Positions 9,868 to 19,594 of a stretch of DNA of 64,000 nucleotides are shown here, in pieces (position 1 is the first letter of the stretch; every line of letters begins with the position of its first letter). The notes below the pieces were generated by a model, which ran no database searches, was not told the origin of the DNA, and saw nothing but the letters and a program-made list of their open reading frames with translations. The DNA lies in assembly GCF_030409755.1 (NCBI RefSeq), contig NZ_JAUFQE010000003.1, forward strand, positions 186,001-250,000. Reading direction: 5' to 3'. Source of the stretch: Vibrio lentus (GTDB lineage Bacteria > Pseudomonadota > Gammaproteobacteria > Enterobacterales > Vibrionaceae). The translations under genes were made by a program, and so were the position numbers.

Positions 9868-12800
9868 TCAGTCTTCTATCACGGCAGACGGCAAAGCGTA
9901 CGCTCCTTTCTGTATCACCTTTTCAGCATAATCAAAGCCAACCCTAAATCGAAAAACCCCAACTGGGTTAATCGACTTGGCTCCCAGTTTAGAGAAAGCT
10001 TTCCCAGCTTTGGTTCGAAAAGAAGAAGCCTGTGGATTGGTGGTAATACTGACCCGATTGTGACTGATGTCTTCCTCTGGAATAGAACCGGGTGCCTCTC
10101 CCACCAAGTAGTGGGCTCGCCCATCTTCGCTGTATTGGACTCGCCCTGAAGGAGCCTCTGTCGCGGTTCTCCTGCGGATCTTATCACCGCTTGTCGCGTA
10201 TCGATATTCGAGCGATACCGGTAAGTTGATATTGCCGTCGGCTTCGAAGAACATGGTCGGGCGCTTGTCCAATCCCTGAAAAGCCGTCTCTACCGCTTCG
10301 GTGATATCAGACATAACATGACACAGCGCCACTGGGTCTGTTTCGGCTATCACTCCCACCGCAAAACCTACAGCGCATCCTGCCACTGCAGATACGATAT
10401 CACCGGCCAACCAAGCCGCAAAATCGTCCTTATCCTTGGTCGCAATTTCAACCACATAACTCCCAGAGGCGGGTGCCGCTTTTAATGATATCTCCGGTTT
10501 GAAAGTAGTGCCCGCCGTCTTACCTCTCATCAATTTTTGCGTTTTCCACAAATTCAGTCTTGCTACCAAGCTGCCAGTAAATTTTTTGTAATAGATATCG
10601 TGTGAGCCCATGTAGCGCCAGTCGGTACTGTTGACCGACGTGAGCTGAAATGGCAGCTTACCACCATGCTTTCTCACCAGCATTGGCAGAAGATCAAAGC
10701 CAGCTTGTGATGCCTTCGCGTCTTTAAACTGTGGCATACTCCCGCTGACCACCTTTAATGCATCTCTGAAAGCAATCGACATCCACATCGTCGGCATATT
10801 ACAGTCCGTGTCTGTATCGGTTTGACAGTAGCCGTTAGCCGATTTTTTCCACGGATTACCTTTCAGCGCTGGGCTTGGGGCATTGATAACCACTTCCAGC
10901 TCAAACACATCAACCAACCCCCTGAGCTCCTGACTCGTCACATCCAGCCCTAAGCGCAATAGCCAGGAAAATTTGCCACCACCACCAATGTGATCATTGA
11001 CGGTGTAGTAGTCCGGCCAGCCCTCCAGCGTCGCAAAGCTATTGTCAGCAAATTGCATTGTCTGTTTATCGACATTCGGATGCTGAGGTAACTCGGCCAG
11101 TAAAGAGGGTAGCGAAACTGTATGGAGCGCTGGGTCAATTAGAACCGCATCCCTGAAACGGGCACCAGCATCTCCCATTGAATCGCATTGACTGACATTG
11201 ACATCAAAAATTTTACATCGCCACCAATTAACTAGATGACCTAATTCTTCAAAATAGAATTTATAAAAATCTTCACTATCACGTGACACTAGATCGGAGT
11301 TTATAACGATCATCGCGTGTTGCTTGGTAAATACCAGACCCGCAGGACGCTTCCCTATGGCTGCAGAGTCGACCCAATAAGGTTGACGCTGTTGGTGGTA
11401 CGCAGGGTCGGCAAGCACTTTATACAGTTCATTGGTAACCTGCTCGCGTGTCCATGACGCATAAAGCGGATTGGATTTAGCCACTTCTTCGTATCCTTTT
11501 CCAAAGGAGTGATTAAAAATAGTCGCTAATTTTGTGGCGAAGATACTGCCTCCACTTGCATACTTAATCTCAGTCAGAGAGCCGTGGTCAAAGCGCGACG
11601 GGGTGGCTAAGAACGAGGTGAAGTTACGGTTCTCAGGAGTAAAATTTTGCTGGACATTAATTTCCTGATCACTGGCGCCCTGCCAGAAGTCATAGTCGAT
11701 ACGTTCGGCTTGGGAACGCCAATCAACAAAATTTTGATAGTCAGACTGGATAAGATTCCTTTCTCCTGGGTTATCTCGCCATAGACCTGCTTGACGAATG
11801 CTCTCAATCACCTCATCGCCTAAATCATTAATTGCATCGGAGACGACATCTTGTAAGCCTTGACCAATCGTCGAATCGTTGCCCAAATCAGTCAGAACAT
11901 CGGTCAAAAACTTTATTTCTTTCTGGTTTAACGCCCCTGGTTCAGTGACGAGCTCGACCACACCCTCGACGGCTTCTCCCACCGGTCCAGCTAAGCCCAA
12001 TAACATCCGTCTGAGATTTTTACCGGTAGGGTGCCGAGCATAATCTACGATATGTTTGATTTCCGGACCAACCAGCGGAAGATGTTCAACCGTTTCTAAC
12101 AGAATATGCTCCGGGCTGGCGTCCGTGAGGTACTTCTGCATCGCCGTCTGGTAATCAGCTTTGGCTTGTTGCGCACTTTTCTCGTAGCCCGCTTTGAGAT
12201 TTTTAAGGGCGTCTAAGGTCTGACTTTCTTCCTTGAGTAGCCCGGAAAAATGGGTCGGATCATTTTCAGCCCAAGTTTCATGCAGTTTATGCCAACGACT
12301 CTCACGGGCCAGTTGAATGTTGTCCCTGGTTGATTTAAGCTCCGCGTCATACTCCTTATTGAGATCGTCGAGCGCATCTCGTAAATCATCAAGCTGCTCG
12401 TTAGAGACGATGCAGAGTATCGCCATCGGCAAAAGCCACGCCAACTTGCAATCGCTATTCTTGCGGCTTCGTTTCTTTTTAACACGATTTTGTAATGACA
12501 AGATGCGAGGTCTAAAATCGTCGTTAACCTTTTTCGTTTCATAGACTTCCATCTGAGAGAAAAGAGTCTCCATATTAATCATTGTGGCATCAATATTGGC
12601 TTGCACGGTTTGGTGACTGAACGTTTTTTCTACTGAGGCCAATTTGGCACACCAGTGTCCAGGCATCTCGGAGCCATTATGGCCCGTGGTTTGCGCTAAG
12701 GCCTGACCGCAAGTCACAGGGCGTGCACGACGGATAATGTCCGGATAGTCATTGAGATTGCGGCCTTCCTCAAACCACTCTCCCCCAAGGTAGGTCCAGG

Positions 12801-14175
12801 TTTTTCTCTCGCCTGTCGAAAGCTGATGGGCTTGCCCGTTAGGTAAATAGACCGTCACTTGTGAATCTGTATTGACCACATCCACAATGACACGTTTAGT
12901 TTGCTCGATAGGTGAACGATGTGTGTAGGTCTCACCCACACTTGCCCCTGGTGGGATGAAATGCGCTACCCCGTTAGATGCTAAAGCATGTATATGAGAA
13001 GGTGATATGTTTGATAAGGGATAGACCATAGTCTGTTCCAAGGCTTCGGGCAGCACTAGGCTCGCGAAGGTTCCTGTCCCTTGAGGATTTCCATCGAATT
13101 TAAGAATTAACTGATTGGTATTGCTAAGATATCCCGCAACCCGATTGGCATTAGTTCCCATGTCTTGCAAGATGAAAGGATTAGTAATCTCATGCTGTTG
13201 GGTATAATCGAGCCGGGTTAAACAACGTTGCCCATCGAGAGAATAACATTGGGCGTCCCCTTTCAGATTGTCCGAATACCACGAATCGAACCCGAATGAC
13301 CCACCGTCAAACCACTTCACCTCCTTGTTTTTGGCCAGATGGCAATAAGAGTCGATATTTTCATAGCCAGTTACACCAAAAACATTCTCATAGTTGCGCA
13401 CCGCCGCTCGGGGAACAAAATCGTCTCGACTCCCACATTCAAGAATGGTCAGCTGATCGTAATCAAGATCGAGAGTTGACACATCAATGGTTGTTGTCCC
13501 GTCGTAGGTCAATAAACCAATCCGTTTTGACGTCGGCATCACAGTATAGAGAAAACCATTGCCAGTCTGAAGGACTGCTCTTTTGATATCTAACTGAGGA
13601 AGATTTTCAGAAAATTCGCCACTTGGTGAAGCGCTTTCTAACCGAGGGTAATTGAATCTAAGACCTTCAAGAAGCCAGCCATCAGACCAGAGTGATATAC
13701 TAATTAAATCCGGTTGAATCTCGTGTTCACTTTTGACAATGTTGGACGCAGAATCAGATCTGCCAAAGGATATGTTATCTCCGTTGTTATAGTGAAATTC
13801 GATTTTTACTATCGATGGCTTTTCAGCACTTCCCCAATAAAAGTTGCCGCTATATATGACCATCTTATTTAAACCAACGGTGTCTAAAGACGAAATGATG
13901 CCGCCCTCGCCACCGATCCGATAGATTGTTTCTTCAGAGTCATAGGTATAAACAAATCCGTCAATCGCTGCACCGTGACGAATTGACAACTCATTGAGCT
14001 TACTCATCTCAATATTGACAGCGTATTTGGCATCAGTTCTGCCAAATTCATAGTGAGAGAACCTTTCGTTCGTAGGCTGAAACGCTGAAGAAATAGTGCT
14101 GAATACCCCAAAAAATATCCCCAGCAGCCCAAGAAACGTCTTTGTTCCTATGATGAATCTGTGCTCAATAACCAT
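9868..14175 (-). CDS. very large secreted protein with jacalin-like lectin region and EELGH motif
   Basis: About 1435 residues, with a Sec signal peptide (hydrophobic TFLGLLGIFFGVFSTISSAF). Start ATG 14175 is chosen over the upstream TTG at 14187 because a GGAG lies 6 bases before it. Residues ~45-170 read like a jacalin/beta-prism lectin: IRHGAAIDGFVYTY, then GGEGG, then a final WLLEGLRFNY strand. A charged helical, probably coiled-coil segment follows at ~540-690. Near ~975 is YFEELGHLVNWW followed by GDAGARF. This matches the E-E-L/I-G-H ... G-D-E-G pattern in some large bacterial surface proteins and resembles a degenerate metallopeptidase site. A hydrophobic stretch near ~1250 (AVAGCAVGFAVGVIAE) could insert into membranes. 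The architecture is toxin-like, but no family is recognised. Monocistronic. Confidence 0.75.
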   Translation of the reverse strand: MVIEHRFIIGTKTFLGLLGIFFGVFSTISSAFQPTNERFSHYEFGRTDAKYAVNIEMSKLNELSIRHGAAIDGFVYTYDSEETIYRIGGEGGIISSLDTVGLNKMVIYSGNFYWGSAEKPSIVKIEFHYNNGDNISFGRSDSASNIVKSEHEIQPDLISISLWSDGWLLEGLRFNYPRLESASPSGEFSENLPQLDIKRAVLQTGNGFLYTVMPTSKRIGLLTYDGTTTIDVSTLDLDYDQLTILECGSRDDFVPRAAVRNYENVFGVTGYENIDSYCHLAKNKEVKWFDGGSFGFDSWYSDNLKGDAQCYSLDGQRCLTRLDYTQQHEITNPFILQDMGTNANRVAGYLSNTNQLILKFDGNPQGTGTFASLVLPEALEQTMVYPLSNISPSHIHALASNGVAHFIPPGASVGETYTHRSPIEQTKRVIVDVVNTDSQVTVYLPNGQAHQLSTGERKTWTYLGGEWFEEGRNLNDYPDIIRRARPVTCGQALAQTTGHNGSEMPGHWCAKLASVEKTFSHQTVQANIDATMINMETLFSQMEVYETKKVNDDFRPRILSLQNRVKKKRSRKNSDCKLAWLLPMAILCIVSNEQLDDLRDALDDLNKEYDAELKSTRDNIQLARESRWHKLHETWAENDPTHFSGLLKEESQTLDALKNLKAGYEKSAQQAKADYQTAMQKYLTDASPEHILLETVEHLPLVGPEIKHIVDYARHPTGKNLRRMLLGLAGPVGEAVEGVVELVTEPGALNQKEIKFLTDVLTDLGNDSTIGQGLQDVVSDAINDLGDEVIESIRQAGLWRDNPGERNLIQSDYQNFVDWRSQAERIDYDFWQGASDQEINVQQNFTPENRNFTSFLATPSRFDHGSLTEIKYASGGSIFATKLATIFNHSFGKGYEEVAKSNPLYASWTREQVTNELYKVLADPAYHQQRQPYWVDSAAIGKRPAGLVFTKQHAMIVINSDLVSRDSEDFYKFYFEELGHLVNWWRCKIFDVNVSQCDSMGDAGARFRDAVLIDPALHTVSLPSLLAELPQHPNVDKQTMQFADNSFATLEGWPDYYTVNDHIGGGGKFSWLLRLGLDVTSQELRGLVDVFELEVVINAPSPALKGNPWKKSANGYCQTDTDTDCNMPTMWMSIAFRDALKVVSGSMPQFKDAKASQAGFDLLPMLVRKHGGKLPFQLTSVNSTDWRYMGSHDIYYKKFTGSLVARLNLWKTQKLMRGKTAGTTFKPEISLKAAPASGSYVVEIATKDKDDFAAWLAGDIVSAVAGCAVGFAVGVIAETDPVALCHVMSDITEAVETAFQGLDKRPTMFFEADGNINLPVSLEYRYATSGDKIRRRTATEAPSGRVQYSEDGRAHYLVGEAPGSIPEEDISHNRVSITTNPQASSFRTKAGKAFSKLGAKSINPVGVFRFRVGFDYAEKVIQKGAYALPSAVIED

Positions 14176-14187
14176 ATGCCACTCCAA

Positions 14188-14928
14188 AAAGTAGGGCGAG
14201 TAACATAACTCTGATGAGAATGAGAGTAGGATAGCGAACTAAATAAAGAGACATAATTTATATATAATTAAGTCTCTTTATCATAAATCTTAATTTTCTC
14301 GTAAGCGTCTTCAAATCATTGAATTCCTAATATCGACCCAGATATCGCCAAATAAGGCGGTATCTATCATTCTGAGCGGTATTCGGTGAGAGACGGACTA
14401 TTTCGATTTGAAGGCGCATTGTTGGTTCCACGCTTGATAAAAATCCCCTTTAGAAATTTCATTTACTCCTGATGTAATCGTAGAACTTCACCTGTGTCCC
14501 GGTTCTCCACTGATTTTTATAAAAACCTTATTAAATCGTGCTTATAAACAAAGCAATTACTCTATATTTATTTCTTAAAAATAGAATGATGTCTCTTGAT
14601 TAGTTTCTATATATGTATTAATTTTAATGTTATTGTAACTTTAAGAAAGGAGATAAAACTGATGAAACCTAGCCCTTTTTCCTTCTTTCTCTTCCCGAGA
14701 ATGTCTTGGTATACCCTTGACCCATCAATAAAAAACAACTCAGAAACCTCTAATAGCTAATTGGGGTATAATTATTTAGCATTAGAATCTATGGTTATTT
14801 AGCCTACACTTATGCCAAATAAATCATAATCTACATTTATCTCCTTATTGATAACTTGAAATCATCATAAAAAGACGGGGGGACTAACTTCGAATTTCAA
14901 TGATGATGTAATATTAGATGGTAAAGTT
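14188..14928. other. intergenic region
   Basis: 741 bases between divergent genes, AT-rich near both starts. It must hold the promoters of the large secreted protein and of the ToxR-like regulator, but no specific site could be assigned. No coding frame of note. Confidence 0.5.
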
Positions 14929-15522
14929 ATGATACGACCAAAACTTGAAAACTTAAACACCTCTATTGGAAACTGTTTATTACAACGTAATGAATCAGGC
15001 GCAGAATTGATTCTTAGTAATAAAAAATCATTTTCTATCACAGCACCTGAGAGTTGTATACTTGAGACTCTCATTAAGAATGATAAGCTCATATCTACCA
15101 AAGAAGAGTTGGTCATTGCAGCTTGGGGGAGCCCGGATATCATTGGTTCAAACTCTTTACCAGTTGCGATTACTAATCTAAGAAAAGTATTAAAACTTGA
15201 TAATATCAAAATCGTTAATATTCCAAGAAAAGGTTACAAACTTAATATCCCTGAATCTGAATCTTCGCTAGACTTCCCTAAACAGATAAAATTAAATCAC
15301 TACCCTAGATACGCATTTTGGGGTATTTCTTCAACGATCTTAATTACAATAATAATAATAGGTAGTTATTTCTCTTTCTGGCATGAATTTGAGATTGTCA
15401 ATGTCAATGTCAATAATCAATCTAGTCAAATATGTTTAACTAAAAAAGATGAACTAGAATTAATCTTAACATCTTCTGAAAAACAAGTCGCTTTTACCGA
15501 AGCCTCTCAGACGGTTCCATAA
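14929..15522 (+). CDS. ToxR/CadC-like membrane-anchored winged-helix regulator (copy 1)
   Basis: A 197-residue protein. Residues ~10-108 form an OmpR-type winged helix: LETLI, STKEELVIAAWG, NSLPVAITNLRKVL (recognition helix) and the wing RKGYKLNIPE. A single membrane segment spans ~128-150 (WGISSTILITIIIIGSYFSF). The periplasmic tail is only ~45 residues, with one Cys in QSSQICL. Direct membrane-bound control like ToxR/CadC is expected, without phosphorylation. It is a close paralogue of the gene at 30602. It lies just upstream of, and in line with, the metallophore operon (320 bases away), so control of that operon is plausible but inferred. Confidence 0.85.
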   Translation: MIRPKLENLNTSIGNCLLQRNESGAELILSNKKSFSITAPESCILETLIKNDKLISTKEELVIAAWGSPDIIGSNSLPVAITNLRKVLKLDNIKIVNIPRKGYKLNIPESESSLDFPKQIKLNHYPRYAFWGISSTILITIIIIGSYFSFWHEFEIVNVNVNNQSSQICLTKKDELELILTSSEKQVAFTEASQTVP

Positions 15523-15788
15523 TGGTTCCATAATATCTCGTCATTTATAATTATTCTAGAAGGATACAACATATAATCATAGGCTCTAGTGTACGATTTA
15601 TTTAAGGTAATTAATTAAATCGTACAACTCTTTATCACTCTCTAACAACAAGGTAAAAAATTTTATAGTTAATGACGCCTTATATACTAAGGCACATTCC
15701 TACTCTCTTACAAAGAAAATGGCCATTCACTCTCAAGCTTTTCCTCTCCGACTTCATTGGGATTAATTATTAATAATTAATTTAAAAC

Positions 15789-15801
15789 GTTATAACATAA
15801 C
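15789..15801. promoter_or_regulatory. predicted Zur box
   Basis: GTTATAACATAAC matches the enterobacterial/Vibrio Zur core GTTATAATATAAC at 12 of 13 positions, keeps the inverted GTTAT...ATAAC halves, and has AT-rich flanks. It lies 42 bases before the start of the substrate-binding-protein gene, a normal operator position. Zur represses zinc uptake genes when zinc is plentiful, so the operon is predicted to be induced by zinc starvation. Prediction from pattern only. Confidence 0.6.
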
Positions 15802-15842
15802 AATTAATGTGATTTATATGTTAATAGTTAGAGATAATCTCA

Positions 15843-16964
15843 ATGAAATGTAGTTATTACTTGAAATACCTCAGCATTGCAATTTTGGCTTTGAGCTGTA
15901 TTACCAAGGCTTTTGCTTCGATTCACGTCAAGGACGTACTCGGAAGGGAGATAGATTTGGAAAAACCAGCAAGCAATATTTTCCTAGGGTTTTATTTTGA
16001 AGACTATCTGGCCATCGTGGGACCAGATGCGTACAAAAAAGTAGCTATTTTCCCAAAAAATTCTTGGAAAGATTACCGTCAATCTCAATGGGCAACATAT
16101 AAAAAAATCATTCCAGAGTTAGAAACGATTATCGATTCAGGCTCTCTTTACACTGGTACTTTTGATTTCGAGAAGCTCTTATTAACTAAGCCAGATGTTG
16201 CGCTTATTGCGGCATGGCAATATGAGGCTCTTGATGAAAAAGTTGAAATCCTTGAAAAGAGTGGCATCAAAGTTGTAGTTGTGGACTTCAACGCTCAAAC
16301 GCTTGAAAACCACGTTGCTAGTGCACGTATTATAGGTCAAGTAATGGGCGCAGAAGAGCGCGCAGAGACTATTGCAACAGAATACGAAAGCGCCATTAAC
16401 CTGGTAAAACAACGTGTCATGAAACATCTGGAAAACAAAAAAGTACGCAGTGTGTATGTTGAAGCGGGTACAGGTGGGCCGAGTGAATACGGTAAATCTT
16501 ACTCAACGACAATGTGGGGCAACCTTTTGAACATGGCGGGTGCCGATAATATCGCCAGTGGGATGTTTGAAGGTTCTGCTCAGCTAACGCCCGAATATGT
16601 TTTGAGTCAAGATCCAGAGGTAATCTTTATATCCGGAGCCCACTGGGCTAAGCATAGCGACAGCGCACTGCTTGGCTTCGACAGCACAATGGAAGAAGTG
16701 CAGGCTAGATACCGCCCATACCTAAACCGTCCTGGATGGAAACAACTCAGTGCGGTTCAAAATGGTGACGTTTACGGTATGTACCACTCAGGAACTCGTA
16801 CTATTTACGATCACGTCTTCTTATTATACCTAGCGAAGTCGATTTACCCAGAAGCATTTAAAGACATTGAACCTAAGACATTACACCAAAATTTTTTTAA
16901 GAACTACATGCCGCAAGCGCTCAAAGGCACTTTCATGATTCAGGTGGAAGTAAACCATGAATAA
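15843..16964 (+). CDS. metal/metallophore ABC transporter, periplasmic binding protein (FecB/BtuF-like)
   Basis: A 373-residue protein with a Sec signal peptide cleaved after KAFA (residue 25). The body is a class III binding protein of the FecB/BtuF type: VKDVLGREIDL at the start of the mature chain, KPDVALIAAWQ in lobe 1, a long linking helix near residues 140-200, and LSQDPEVIFISG in lobe 2. It should capture a metal chelate in the periplasm and deliver it to the permease. The stop overlaps the permease start by 8 bases. It is the first gene of a six-gene run and follows a Zur-box match. Cargo is inferred to be the opine metallophore complex made by the downstream genes. Confidence 0.85.
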   Translation: MKCSYYLKYLSIAILALSCITKAFASIHVKDVLGREIDLEKPASNIFLGFYFEDYLAIVGPDAYKKVAIFPKNSWKDYRQSQWATYKKIIPELETIIDSGSLYTGTFDFEKLLLTKPDVALIAAWQYEALDEKVEILEKSGIKVVVVDFNAQTLENHVASARIIGQVMGAEERAETIATEYESAINLVKQRVMKHLENKKVRSVYVEAGTGGPSEYGKSYSTTMWGNLLNMAGADNIASGMFEGSAQLTPEYVLSQDPEVIFISGAHWAKHSDSALLGFDSTMEEVQARYRPYLNRPGWKQLSAVQNGDVYGMYHSGTRTIYDHVFLLYLAKSIYPEAFKDIEPKTLHQNFFKNYMPQALKGTFMIQVEVNHE

Positions 16965-18018
16965 AAGCATTAAAATGACGTCTAACCTTAATTCCAGCGG
17001 CGGTATTTATCAACGAATGCAGAAGCAGCGGAGTAAGATTTTGCTGGTCACCTTTCTGGCGATGAGCCTTTCCGCTTTGTTTGATATTGGTACTGGATCA
17101 TCGTGGCTCGGTGTTGAGCAAGTTCTTGAAGCTCTCCTTGGTGGCCCCTCTGGTGACAACTTATCAACACTCATCGTCTGGCAACTTCGGCTCCCCATCA
17201 CTCTCACCTGTATCATGGTTGGTGCCTCACTCGGCCTCGCTGGCGGCCTGATGCAAACCCTGCTAGCCAACCCTCTAGCAAGCCCCTATACCCTCGGCAT
17301 CTCCGCCGCTGCTGGATTCGGTGCTGCCATGGCTTTATTAACCGGTTTTTCAGTGTTTGGTTTGCATTGGTTAGGCGTGCCGTTTGCCGCGTTTTTGACG
17401 TCTGGATTAGCGAGCCTAGCGATCTACCTTATTGGTAGGAGCCGAAATATGGACGCCAAAGTACTCATTTTATCGGGTATTGTCGTTCTGTTCTTTTTCC
17501 AAGCTCTCCAGTCATTAATCCAATATTTAGCGTCACCAGAGGTGCTACAACAAATTGTTTTTTGGTTATTTGGCAGTTTGTTGAAAGCGAGTTGGTTGTC
17601 CTTCTTTGTTTCAGGAGTCGTTTTCATGTTCAGTTTATTCTTTGCGCTGTCGAAAGTGTGGGCACTTACCGCCCTCACTTCGGGCGAAGATCGCGCACTG
17701 GCTTTGGGGATTAAGGCAAGCAAGTTAAGGCTACAGATGTTTCTGCTTTGCTCCTTATTAACTGCGGGCGCAGTGTCGTTTGTCGGAACCATTGGTTTTA
17801 TTGGCTTAGTAGCCCCTCACCTCGCAAGAATATTAGTCGGCGAAGATCAGCGTTTCTACTTACCTTTGGCCGCATTAATGGGCGCGTTGCTTTTATGTAC
17901 CTCGTCCCTTGTTGCTAAGTTGATCGTACCAGGCACTATCATTCCAATTGGTATCGTCACATCCTTAATAGGTGTCCCGATACTTCTTTATTTTCTAATA
18001 AGCAGGAGGTTTATCTAA
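16957..18018 (+). CDS. metallophore ABC transporter permease, FecCD/BtuC family
   Basis: A 353-residue integral membrane protein with ~10 helices and the hallmarks of the FecCD family: RLPITLTCIMVGASLGLAGG early on (R-L-P-R-x-L...G-A-x-L-x-x-x-G), NPLASPYTLGISAAAGFGAA, and GTIGFIGLVAPHLAR near residue 275, the contact with the ATPase. It is predicted to form a homodimer in the inner membrane with two copies of the ATPase. Translationally coupled to both neighbours (8-base overlap upstream, TAATG overlap downstream). Confidence 0.9.
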   Translation: MNKSIKMTSNLNSSGGIYQRMQKQRSKILLVTFLAMSLSALFDIGTGSSWLGVEQVLEALLGGPSGDNLSTLIVWQLRLPITLTCIMVGASLGLAGGLMQTLLANPLASPYTLGISAAAGFGAAMALLTGFSVFGLHWLGVPFAAFLTSGLASLAIYLIGRSRNMDAKVLILSGIVVLFFFQALQSLIQYLASPEVLQQIVFWLFGSLLKASWLSFFVSGVVFMFSLFFALSKVWALTALTSGEDRALALGIKASKLRLQMFLLCSLLTAGAVSFVGTIGFIGLVAPHLARILVGEDQRFYLPLAALMGALLLCTSSLVAKLIVPGTIIPIGIVTSLIGVPILLYFLISRRFI

Positions 18019-18785
18019 TGAAGTCACTTTCAATAGAAAATCTCGCCGTCACCGTAGGAAGAAAACTCGTTTTGGAGAAGGTAGAAGCGCACTTTTGGGG
18101 CGGAGAATTTTCTGCTATTTTAGGCCCAAACGGTGCAGGAAAGACGACCTTACTCAAGGCCGTCATGGGCATTATTCCTTCTGATGGGAAGGTTAATTCC
18201 AGTGGAGGGGACGGAAAAAAGTTAGCACCTAGCGCCTTCTCGTACCTGTGTCAGCTCAACAAATCATCCTGTCAATTAACTGTTTTTGAGTTTGTGTTGC
18301 TTGGCTTTGTGCATCAGCTGGGCTGGAATGTCACATTTGAACAAGAACAAAAAGCAGAATCCATCCTTATCTATTTAGGTCTGATAAATCTCGCTCCAAG
18401 ACAGTTTTCTCAACTCAGTGGCGGTCAGCAACAGCTAGTTTCCTTGGCACAAGCGCTGGTTGCTGAGCCCGACGTCTTGCTTTTAGATGAACCAACAAGT
18501 GCCCTAGATCTTAGGCATCAAGTTCAAATTTTAGACCTTGTTCGTCAATATACACGAGCAAGAGGTATCATCACCATTGCAGTACTGCATGATCTCTCTC
18601 TTGCAGCTCGGTACTGCGACCACCTTCTTTTGCTTAGTGATGGCATCGTACAACACAGTGGTAAACCACAAGACGTGCTCGATTCTGAAAGGCTCAGCCA
18701 GATATATCAGGTTCAGGTGAACGTAGGTTGTTGCGTACATGGGCATACTCACGTCACCCCAATTCGGATCCTTGACACTGATTAA
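18018..18785 (+). CDS. metallophore ABC transporter ATP-binding protein, FecE/BtuD-like
   Basis: A 255-residue ABC ATPase. Walker A GPNGAGKTT at ~36-44, Q-loop YLCQLN, signature LSGGQQQL near 135, Walker B VLLLDEPTSAL near 155, and the H-loop in AVLHDLSLAARYC. Its start codon overlaps the permease stop (TAATG). With the two genes upstream it completes a three-part importer for metal chelates. The C-terminal tail has CCVHGHTHVTP, a Cys/His-rich stretch that might bind metal; that is speculation. Confidence 0.9.
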   Translation: MKSLSIENLAVTVGRKLVLEKVEAHFWGGEFSAILGPNGAGKTTLLKAVMGIIPSDGKVNSSGGDGKKLAPSAFSYLCQLNKSSCQLTVFEFVLLGFVHQLGWNVTFEQEQKAESILIYLGLINLAPRQFSQLSGGQQQLVSLAQALVAEPDVLLLDEPTSALDLRHQVQILDLVRQYTRARGIITIAVLHDLSLAARYCDHLLLLSDGIVQHSGKPQDVLDSERLSQIYQVQVNVGCCVHGHTHVTPIRILDTD

Positions 18786-18805
18786 AAGCGTAATTGGAAT
18801 TTATT

Positions 18806-19594
18806 ATGACAATGAATAACAGGCATTATCAATTATTAATCGCTATATCTACATTTGAATCTCAGATCCAAGCTCTGACGCACTACAGTCTTGAAAATTG
18901 TGAGTGTTTTGCCCTTTTGCAGGAGAAGCTGGATGAATTATCTTCTTGGATTTTGCAAGAAAACCCTCAGGCCATTAGCAAAGAGTTGGAGGTTACCCCT
19001 GAGCATGACCGTCGAATTAAACAACTTCGTGAAACTACCATAAAAGCCTTGTGTATGTTGGAGAAGCATCAATCCCAATGTGCCAGAGAGCATCAGCTCA
19101 ATCTCAGTGAATATTTATACCAACTGTCTGAAAACACCAAAATTGAACTAAAGAACGCAGGGATTGGAAACAACTCACGAGTGCTGTTTATCGGCTCTGG
19201 TTCGTATCCGATTTCTGCATTCACTATATCTCAGTTTACCGGTGCTGTAGTTCATGGCCTCGATATTGATGAGCAAGCAGTGACGATGGCGAATCAACTA
19301 GACTTATCTCACTTGTCGACCACTTTTAGCTGCAAAGATCTAATTACTGAGTTCGTCTCTTTTCGACCAACCCATGTCGTAATCGCATCTTTAGTAGAAC
19401 ACAAATGGGAACTACTTAAGCAACTTCAACCCCACCTTAACCGCTCTCACCGTATCTTAGTCCGGTTTGGCAACGGTTTGAAATCCGCATTCAATTACCC
19501 TTTTAACCCTAACCTCATTGAAGGATGGGGAACAAAACTGATCCCAAACGATACAGCTATATATGATACCGTTTTGATGGAGCGAGCAGAATGA
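18806..19594 (+). CDS. nicotianamine synthase-like aminobutanoyltransferase (CntL type)
   Basis: A 262-residue protein with an N-terminal helical region and a Rossmann-like methyltransferase fold: SRVLFIGSGSYPISAF near 125-140 (SAM-binding loop), AVVHGLDIDEQAVTMANQL (acidic loop for the SAM ribose) and RPTHVVIASLVEHKW. This is the pattern of bacterial nicotianamine synthase-like enzymes such as CntL, which transfer the aminobutyrate group of SAM to histidine. An in-frame TTG at 18794 is possible, but ATG 18806 with GGAA upstream is preferred. The last four bases overlap the opine dehydrogenase start (ATGA). No CntK-type histidine racemase is present, so L-histidine would be the acceptor, as in pseudopaline; inferred. 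Confidence 0.8.
   Translation: MTMNNRHYQLLIAISTFESQIQALTHYSLENCECFALLQEKLDELSSWILQENPQAISKELEVTPEHDRRIKQLRETTIKALCMLEKHQSQCAREHQLNLSEYLYQLSENTKIELKNAGIGNNSRVLFIGSGSYPISAFTISQFTGAVVHGLDIDEQAVTMANQLDLSHLSTTFSCKDLITEFVSFRPTHVVIASLVEHKWELLKQLQPHLNRSHRILVRFGNGLKSAFNYPFNPNLIEGWGTKLIPNDTAIYDTVLMERAE

Noticed and set aside
13296..13586. Open frames antisense to the large secreted protein gene
   Set aside because: They lie inside a long, well-supported coding region and lack start signals.
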